From an uncultured Oscillospiraceae bacterium (GTDB lineage Bacteria; Bacillota; Clostridia; Oscillospirales; Oscillospiraceae): a DNA stretch of 5,551 bases. Position numbers and translations under genes: made by a program. Positions 1 to 5,551 of the stretch are shown piece by piece (the stretch's first letter is position 1; every line of letters starts with the position of its first letter). The notes under the pieces are model-generated. The model saw nothing but the letters and a program-made list of their open reading frames with translations. It made no database searches and was not told where the DNA came from. The stretch is from contig CAKTXB010000136.1 in assembly GCA_934630555.1 (NCBI GenBank), forward strand, positions 1 to 5,551, in the 5' to 3' direction.

Positions 1-2166
<2,166 letters not shown>

Positions 2167-2170
2167 GGTA

Positions 2171-2177
2171 CTCTCCT
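2171..2177 (-). promoter_or_regulatory. Ribosome binding site of secA
   Basis: On the minus strand this reads AGGAGAG, with the AGGAG core six bases before the ATG at 2166. It is a strong Shine-Dalgarno match and fixes the secA start. Confidence 0.9.
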
Positions 2178-2183
2178 ATTGCT

Positions 2184-2200
2184 TCGCCCGGAAGGGGCGA
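2184..2200 (-). promoter_or_regulatory. GC-rich hairpin just upstream of the secA ribosome binding site
   Basis: TCGCCC (2184-2189) and GGGCGA (2195-2200) form a perfect 6-bp inverted repeat around a 5-base loop. In the secA mRNA it would sit about 6 bases before the Shine-Dalgarno site. No T-tract follows, so it is not a terminator. It could affect ribosome access or RNA stability, but that role is inferred only. Confidence 0.5.
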
Positions 2201-2210
2201 TGAGATCTGG

Positions 2211-2230
2211 TTTTTGCGGGCTGGCAAAAA
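2211..2230 (-). promoter_or_regulatory. 7-bp inverted repeat in the secA leader
   Basis: TTTTTGC (2211-2217) and GCAAAAA (2224-2230) are perfect complements around a 6-base loop. The repeat lies inside the predicted leader of about 75 bases. A competing pairing exists between the GGGC at 2218-2221 (in the loop) and the GCCC at 2231-2234. No start codon for a leader peptide is visible between the predicted transcription start and secA. A regulatory function is possible but unproven. Confidence 0.45.
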
Positions 2231-2248
2231 GCCCTGCTATGAACCTGT

Positions 2249-2277
2249 ATTATAGCATATCCATGCAGACAAAAAAA
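2249..2277 (-). promoter_or_regulatory. Extended -10 sigma-A-type promoter for secA
   Basis: On the minus strand TGCTATAAT gives a perfect TATAAT (2249-2254) preceded by the TG of an extended -10 element. At the usual 17-base spacing the -35 position is only a T-run (about 2272-2277), so the -35 is weak and the extended -10 probably compensates. Transcription would start near 2242, giving a 5' leader of about 75 bases. Confidence 0.75.
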
Positions 2278-2310
2278 GAAGAAATTGTGAATTTCGGGCA
2301 GTTTGCACGA

Positions 2311-2339
2311 TTGCTTTTGCGGGTCTTCCCTGATAAAAT
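2311..2339 (+). promoter_or_regulatory. Extended -10 promoter for the HAD/TSUP operon
   Basis: TGATAAAAT contains TAAAAT (2334-2339, five of six consensus bases) preceded by an extended -10 TG (2331-2332). A TTGCTT hexamer (2311-2316) lies exactly 17 bases upstream as a weak -35. The start of transcription would be near 2346, about 20 bases before the chosen ATG at 2369. Confidence 0.65.
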
Positions 2340-2351
2340 AGGCTGAAATGA

Positions 2352-2361
2352 GGAAGGAAGG
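2352..2361 (+). promoter_or_regulatory. Ribosome binding site of the HAD hydrolase, deciding its start
   Basis: GGAAGGAAGG ends seven bases before the ATG at 2369. An in-frame ATG at 2348 has no purine-rich site upstream and would sit almost at the predicted transcription start, so 2369 is preferred. Confidence 0.8.
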
Positions 2362-2368
2362 TGCGGGC

Positions 2369-3196
2369 ATGGACATTCGGCTGGTATCGCTCGATCTGGA
2401 CGGCACGCTGCTGCCGCAGTCGCAGGTCATTTCGGAGCGGGCGCGCTCGGCCATCCGGCAGGCACAGGCACAGGGCGTGGAGATCGTGTGCAACACGGGG
2501 CGCGCGCTGGCGGAGATGGATTATATTTTTGAGCAGCTGCCGCCGATGCGCTATGTGTGCTGCTGCACGGGGGCGTTTGTGGCCGATCTGACGGAGGACC
2601 GCGTGATCTCGCACACGCCGCTGACGGCGGACGAGGGACGGGCCATTTATGCCGTGCTGCGGGAATATCCGTGCGTCATCAACTTTTTTGCCGGCGGCAC
2701 GGTACACAATGACCGCGCGGTGATGGAGCAGTATTTGCCGCTGTATCCGGCGGCTTTGCAGACGGTGTTTCTCCGCACGCACGTGGTGGAGGACGATCTG
2801 GACGCGTTCGTGGCGGCGTATGACGGCGTGGTGGACAAGTTTTATGTGAGCTTTACCGACGAGGCGGCGCGCAGCGAGGCGTTCCGGCAGGTAGCGGCCA
2901 TGGGCTACTATGTGACGGACGCGGGCTTCGTGGATTTTGAGATCATGCACCGGGGCGTGGACAAGGCGACGGCCTTGGCGGCGCTGGCTGAGCATTTGGG
3001 GCTGACGCGGGCGCAGGTGTGCGCCATGGGCGACAGCGGCAACGATGTGCCGATGCTGCGATACGCGGGGCTGCCGGTGGCGATGGCGAACGCGGCGCCG
3101 GCGGTACAGGCGGCGGCACGGGTCATTGCGCCGGACAACGAACATGACGGCGTGGCCGACACGCTGGAGCGCATTTTGCGGGGAGAGCTTGCATGA
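2369..3196 (+). CDS. Cof-type HAD-superfamily (class IIB) hydrolase, probable sugar-phosphate phosphatase
   Basis: The 275-residue product is a cytoplasmic Mg-dependent phosphatase of the Cof/YidA-like class IIB HAD family, whose members dephosphorylate sugar phosphates, nucleotides or cofactor precursors. All four HAD motifs are visible. Motif I is DLDGT (9-13, nucleophile Asp9, acid/base Asp11). Motif II is NTGR (42-45). The motif III lysine is in GVDKATAL (Lys199). Motif IV is GDSGNDVPML (221-230, Asp222 and Asp226). The class IIB cap occupies roughly 85-190. The strand after motif II ends in CTGAF (66-70), where family members usually have NGA. Length is typical of the family. It is the first gene of a two-gene operon, with its TGA overlapping the next ATG. 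The substrate cannot be read from the sequence; the family call is firm. Confidence 0.95.
   Translation: MDIRLVSLDLDGTLLPQSQVISERARSAIRQAQAQGVEIVCNTGRALAEMDYIFEQLPPMRYVCCCTGAFVADLTEDRVISHTPLTADEGRAIYAVLREYPCVINFFAGGTVHNDRAVMEQYLPLYPAALQTVFLRTHVVEDDLDAFVAAYDGVVDKFYVSFTDEAARSEAFRQVAAMGYYVTDAGFVDFEIMHRGVDKATALAALAEHLGLTRAQVCAMGDSGNDVPMLRYAGLPVAMANAAPAVQAAARVIAPDNEHDGVADTLERILRGELA
3181..3185 (+). promoter_or_regulatory. Ribosome binding site of the TSUP permease inside the HAD gene end
   Basis: GGGAG lies seven bases before the ATG at 3193, within the last codons of the HAD gene. With the 4-base ATGA overlap this indicates translational coupling. Confidence 0.75.
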
Positions 3197-3969
3197 GCGT
3201 GCAGGAGCTGACGCTGCCGATGGTGCTCCTTGTGATGGCGGGCGTGTTTCTGGCGTCGTTTATGGACGCCATTGCGGGCGGCGGCGGGATCATCTCGCTG
3301 CCGGCATATTTGCTGGCGGGGCTGCCGGTGCACACGGCGCTGGGCACGAACAAGATGTCGGCGGGGCTCGGCACCATCGCCTCGACGGCGCGGTTTTTGA
3401 AAAACGGATATGTGGACTGGTCGCTGGCGGCGCCGTCGGTGGTGCTGGCGATCGCGGGCGCGCATTTTGGAACGCGGTTACAGCTGCTGGTGGCGGACCG
3501 GTATTTGCAGTATCTGCTTTTGGCGGTGCTGCCGGTGGTGGCGTTTGTGGTGCTGCGGCAGCGGAGCTTTCCGGAGGTGCGCGGCGAGATGGCGCGCGGG
3601 AAACGGCTGGGCATCGTGCTGGCGGCATCGCTGCTGGTGGGCACGTATGACGGATTTTACGGGCCGGGCACGGGCACGTTTTTGCTGCTGATCTACTGCG
3701 ATCTGGCGAAGCTGGATGTGCGGACGGCGTGCGGGAATGTGAAGGTCGTGAATTTATCGTCCAACATGGGGGCGCTGGCGACGTCGCTGCTGCATGGACA
3801 GGTGTTTCTGGCGCTGGGGTGCATTGGCACGGCGATGAGTTTGCTGGGGCATTTTCTGGGCTCCGGCGTGGCGATGAAAAGCGGCTCGAGGATCGTGCGG
3901 CCGGCGGTGCTGGTGATGCTGACGCTGCTGGCGGTGAAGGTGGTGCATCAGCTGGCGGCGGGCGGATAA
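3193..3969 (+). CDS. TauE/SafE (TSUP, YfcA-like) membrane permease
   Basis: This 258-residue integral membrane protein belongs to the TSUP (formerly DUF81) family, which moves sulfite, sulfonates, organosulfur acids or other small anions across the cytoplasmic membrane. Hydrophobic segments lie at roughly 9-28, 33-50, 77-98, 104-121, 139-167, 183-201, 203-225 and 234-254, consistent with about eight helices. The family's two pseudo-symmetric halves are visible: DAIAGGGG (25-32) with GTNK (51-54) in the first, and DGFYGPGTG (153-161) with GNVK (181-184) in the second. A basic cytoplasmic loop (122-138) separates them. Length matches the family. It is coupled to the HAD gene, suggesting a shared process, but the substrate is unknown. 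Its Val codons are almost all GTG. No terminator follows, so its transcript may run into the aminotransferase gene. Confidence 0.94.
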   Translation: MSVQELTLPMVLLVMAGVFLASFMDAIAGGGGIISLPAYLLAGLPVHTALGTNKMSAGLGTIASTARFLKNGYVDWSLAAPSVVLAIAGAHFGTRLQLLVADRYLQYLLLAVLPVVAFVVLRQRSFPEVRGEMARGKRLGIVLAASLLVGTYDGFYGPGTGTFLLLIYCDLAKLDVRTACGNVKVVNLSSNMGALATSLLHGQVFLALGCIGTAMSLLGHFLGSGVAMKSGSRIVRPAVLVMLTLLAVKVVHQLAAGG

Positions 3970-3997
3970 GCGGCCGGAAATATTGGGAAAATAATGG

Positions 3998-4026
3998 TTG
4001 CGCGGAGCGCAGATTTGGGGTATACT
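3998..4026 (+). promoter_or_regulatory. Sigma-A-like promoter for the aminotransferase gene
   Basis: TTGCGC (3998-4003) and TATACT (4021-4026, five of six consensus bases) are separated by exactly 17 bases. Transcription would begin near 4033, leaving a leader of about 28 bases. The gene can thus be expressed independently of the upstream operon. Confidence 0.75.
3999..4011. repeat. Inverted repeat overlapping the -35 of the aminotransferase promoter (possible operator)
   Basis: TGCGC, GGA, GCGCA: a perfect 5-bp dyad with a 3-base centre that covers most of the -35 hexamer and the start of the spacer. There is no following T-tract, so it is not a terminator for the upstream operon. It could be a repressor site, but so short a palindrome in GC-rich DNA may be chance. 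Confidence 0.35.
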
Positions 4027-4043
4027 GACTGAAAATCCGGAAA

Positions 4044-4049
4044 GTGAGG
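4044..4049 (+). promoter_or_regulatory. Weak, distant ribosome binding site of the aminotransferase
   Basis: GTGAGG is the best Shine-Dalgarno match but lies 11 bases before the ATG at 4061, further than usual. An in-frame TGA at 4055-4057 rules out any upstream start. Family-typical sequence begins right after this ATG, so the start stands despite the weak site. Confidence 0.5.
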
Positions 4050-4060
4050 CATTTTGAGAT

Positions 4061-5332
4061 ATGGCATATCGTGACTGGACAAAGGAAGAACTGCGGGCGG
4101 AAAAGGCGGCGGTGACGGCGCATTTTGCGGACCTGAAGGGGCGCGGGCTGAAGCTGAACATGGCGCGCGGCAAGCCGGGCAAGGAGCAGCTGGACATGGT
4201 GTCCGGCATTCTGACGGTATTGCAGACGCCGGAGGACTGCATGGACGGCGGTGTGGACGCGCGCAACTATGGCGAGCTGAGCGGCCTGCACTCGGCAAAG
4301 GTGCTGTGGGCGGACATTCTCGGCTGCAAGCCGGAGGAATGCTTTATTGGCGGCAACGCGTCGCTGACACTGATGTATGACACCATCTCAAAGGCGTATA
4401 CGCATGGGCTTCTGCATTCGGAAAAGCCGTGGTGCAAGCTGGACAGCGTGAAGTGGCTGTGCCCTGCCCCGGGCTATGACCGGCATTTTAAGATCACGGA
4501 ATCGTTTGGGTTTGAGCTCATCACCGTGCCGATGACGGCGACGGGGCCGGACATGGACAAGGTGGAGGAGCTGGTCAGGGATCCGGCGGTGAAGGGCATC
4601 TGGTGCGTGCCGAAATACTCGAACCCGGACGGCATTATTTATTCGGACGAAACGATCGACCGGATGGCGCGTTTGAAGCCGGCGGCGCCGGACTTTACGA
4701 TCATGTGGGATAATGCGTACTGCATCCACGAGTTTGAGGGCGAATTTGTGCCGTTCCGCGATATGCTGACGCTGTGCCGCGAGGCGGGAAACCCCGACAT
4801 GGTGTATGAATTTGCATCGACGAGCAAGGTGACGCTGCCGGGCGCGGGCGTGTCGGTGATGGCGACGTCGGAGGCGAACCAGGCGTATATGCAGAAGCTC
4901 ATTGGAGTGCAGACGATCTCGTATGACAAGGTGAACGCGCTGCGGCACGTGCGCTTCCTCAAGGACAAGGCGCACACGCTGGCGCTGATGCAGAAGCACG
5001 CGGTCATTCTGGCACCGAAGTTCCGCTGTGTGCTGGATACGCTGGCGCGGGAGATCGCGCCGGTGGGCATTGCGCAGTGGGAAAGCCCGAAGGGCGGGTA
5101 TTTTGTGTCGGTGAACACGCTGCCGGGGCTGGCCAAGCGGACGCTGGCGCTGTGCAAGGAGGCCGGTGTGGTGATGACCGGCGCGGGCGCGACGTTCCCG
5201 TACGGCGTGGACCCGCAGGACTCGAACATCCGCATTGCGCCGAGCCTGCCGCCGGTGGGCGAGCTGGAAGCGGCGATGGATGTGTTCTGCACCGCCATGA
5301 AGCTGGCGGCGCTGGAGCAGATGGGCGTTTGA
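4061..5332 (+). CDS. PLP-dependent class I aminotransferase, aspartate aminotransferase Ic (AspT-like) type
   Basis: This 423-residue cytoplasmic enzyme most resembles the aspartate aminotransferase subfamily exemplified by Corynebacterium AspT (class I fold), which exchanges amino groups between aspartate and 2-oxoglutarate via pyridoxal phosphate. The N-terminal LKLNMARGKP (30-39) is characteristic. Expected cofactor and substrate residues are GGNAS (97-101, phosphate contact), Tyr139 in PAPGYD, Asn188 in YSNPDG, Asp217 and Tyr220 in WDNAY, Lys256 in STSKVTLPGAG (Schiff base), and Arg391 in NIRIAPS (substrate carboxylate). Length fits the subfamily, and nothing is truncated. It has its own promoter and is followed by a strong terminator, so it is probably monocistronic, though read-through from the HAD/TSUP operon is possible. 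Related enzymes also accept kynurenine, aminoadipate or similar acids, so the exact substrate is uncertain. Confidence 0.93.
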   Translation: MAYRDWTKEELRAEKAAVTAHFADLKGRGLKLNMARGKPGKEQLDMVSGILTVLQTPEDCMDGGVDARNYGELSGLHSAKVLWADILGCKPEECFIGGNASLTLMYDTISKAYTHGLLHSEKPWCKLDSVKWLCPAPGYDRHFKITESFGFELITVPMTATGPDMDKVEELVRDPAVKGIWCVPKYSNPDGIIYSDETIDRMARLKPAAPDFTIMWDNAYCIHEFEGEFVPFRDMLTLCREAGNPDMVYEFASTSKVTLPGAGVSVMATSEANQAYMQKLIGVQTISYDKVNALRHVRFLKDKAHTLALMQKHAVILAPKFRCVLDTLAREIAPVGIAQWESPKGGYFVSVNTLPGLAKRTLALCKEAGVVMTGAGATFPYGVDPQDSNIRIAPSLPPVGELEAAMDVFCTAMKLAALEQMGV

Positions 5333-5365
5333 GGGAACGCTTTTACGAACGTGTGAAAAGGGTTT

Positions 5366-5393
5366 GGGGAGAGGCTTGGCCTCTCCCCTTTTT
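5366..5393 (+). terminator. Rho-independent terminator after the aminotransferase gene
   Basis: GGGGAGAGGC (5366-5375) and GCCTCTCCCC (5379-5388) form a perfect 10-bp stem with a 3-base TTG loop, followed directly by five T residues (5389-5393). It begins 33 bases after the stop codon and is a textbook intrinsic terminator on the plus strand. Confidence 0.95.
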
Positions 5394-5456
5394 GCGCCCC
5401 GGGGGGGCGGGGGTTTTGCGGGGCTTCGCCCCGGTACCCTGTGGTTTTGGTTTGTT

Positions 5457-5482
5457 ACAACCTTTTGGGTTGTGCGGTTTTT
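5457..5482 (+). terminator. Possible second, weaker terminator
   Basis: A 6-bp stem ACAACC/GGTTGT with a TTTTG loop is followed after four bases (GCGG) by five T residues. The gap before the T-run makes it weaker than the main terminator. It could act as a backup or be part of the repeat element. Confidence 0.35.
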
Positions 5483-5517
5483 CTGGCAGTGCCTGCTAGG
5501 GGGGCGGCTCGGCCCCC

Positions 5518-5542
5518 CTTTCTTTCCCGCGGGGAAAGAAAG
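5518..5542. repeat. 11-bp perfect palindrome with 3-base loop
   Basis: CTTTCTTTCCC (5518-5528) and GGGAAAGAAAG (5532-5542) are exact complements around GCG. This is the longest perfect inverted repeat seen in the window. It shares bases 5518-5519 with the preceding hairpin, so the two full stems exclude each other at that junction. No T-tract follows on the plus strand. It may be the core of a repeated intergenic element. Confidence 0.7.
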
Positions 5543-5551
5543 CGCCGCCGG

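Larger units (their letters stand above)
5395..5551. repeat. Gene-free stretch dense in perfect inverted repeats, running off the window edge
   Basis: No coding sequence is credible here. After the terminator come five further perfect stems: CGCCCC/GGGGCG (5395-5409, 3-base loop, TTTT shortly after), CGGGGC/GCCCCG (5419-5433, 3-base loop), ACAACC/GGTTGT (5457-5473, 5-base loop, T5 at 5478-5482), AGGGGGGC/GCCCCCCT (5498-5519, 6-base loop) and an 11-bp stem at 5518-5542 with a 3-base loop. GGCGGC (5503-5508) can also pair with GCCGCC (5544-5549), enclosing the 11-bp stem. The density suggests a dispersed intergenic repeat or stacked bidirectional terminators. The element may continue past the edge. 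Confidence 0.6.

Noticed and set aside
2303..2308. TTGCAC as the -35 of the HAD promoter
   Set aside because: It is a somewhat better hexamer but lies 25 bases from the -10, too far. TTGCTT at 2311-2316 has the standard 17-base spacing.
2348..2368. An upstream ATG start for the HAD hydrolase, adding seven residues
   Set aside because: It has no ribosome binding site and lies about two bases from the predicted transcription start. The purine-rich GGAAGGAAGG is well placed for the ATG at 2369, after which family-typical sequence begins at once.
2237..3145. A 302-codon minus-strand open frame opposite the HAD gene
   Set aside because: It gives an Arg/His-rich translation typical of an antisense shadow, and overlaps a gene with all four HAD motifs.
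3970..4060. A terminator between the permease and the aminotransferase
   Set aside because: The only hairpin here is the 5-bp TGCGC/GCGCA, which lacks a T-run and overlaps a promoter -35.
3290..4291. A 333-codon minus-strand open frame across the permease and aminotransferase start
   Set aside because: Its translation is Pro/Ala/Ser-rich low complexity, it is antisense to two well-identified genes, and it spans the promoter between them.
5077..5499. A 140-codon plus-strand frame running past the aminotransferase stop
   Set aside because: It starts inside the aminotransferase in another frame, reads through the intrinsic terminator, and has a Gly/Arg-rich translation with no recognisable domain.

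Overview
The window looks like a piece of chromosome from a high-GC member of the Clostridia. My best guess is the Oscillospiraceae/Ruminococcaceae group, by analogy only. The reasons are Gram-positive-style Shine-Dalgarno sites, a SecA with a long NBD2 insertion of a type I associate with Clostridia, a Cof-type HAD phosphatase and a TauE/SafE transporter. Third codon positions are strongly G- or C-rich. There is no sign of phage, transposase, CRISPR or tRNA/rRNA.

Layout: (1) Positions 1-2166 on the minus strand hold the first 722 codons of secA, the ATPase motor of Sec protein export. The gene runs off the left edge and lacks the end of its helical scaffold/wing region and its C-terminal tail. 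(2) Positions 2167-2368 are a divergent intergenic region with an extended -10 promoter on each strand and two small hairpins in the secA leader. (3) Positions 2369-3196 (+) encode a Cof/class IIB HAD hydrolase. Its stop overlaps the start of a TauE/SafE (TSUP) membrane permease at 3193-3969 (ATGA overlap), so the two are translationally coupled. (4) A 91-bp gap carries a good sigma-A-like promoter with an inverted repeat over its -35. It drives a class I PLP-dependent aminotransferase of the aspartate aminotransferase Ic type (4061-5332). (5) A strong intrinsic terminator (5366-5393) follows. The remaining roughly 160 bp has no gene but is packed with consecutive perfect inverted repeats up to the window edge, and looks like a non-coding structured or repetitive element.

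The genes do not form one obvious pathway. secA is a housekeeping gene. The phosphatase/permease pair and the aminotransferase are metabolic genes whose substrates the sequence cannot settle. The plus strand is G-rich in both halves: secA prefers C-ending codons and the plus-strand genes prefer G-ending codons. This suggests the plus strand is the leading replication strand and that secA is transcribed head-on to replication.

I see no clear new enzymatic system. The most unusual material is the run of stem-loops at 5366-5551, followed by the secA leader hairpins and the inverted repeat in the aminotransferase promoter.
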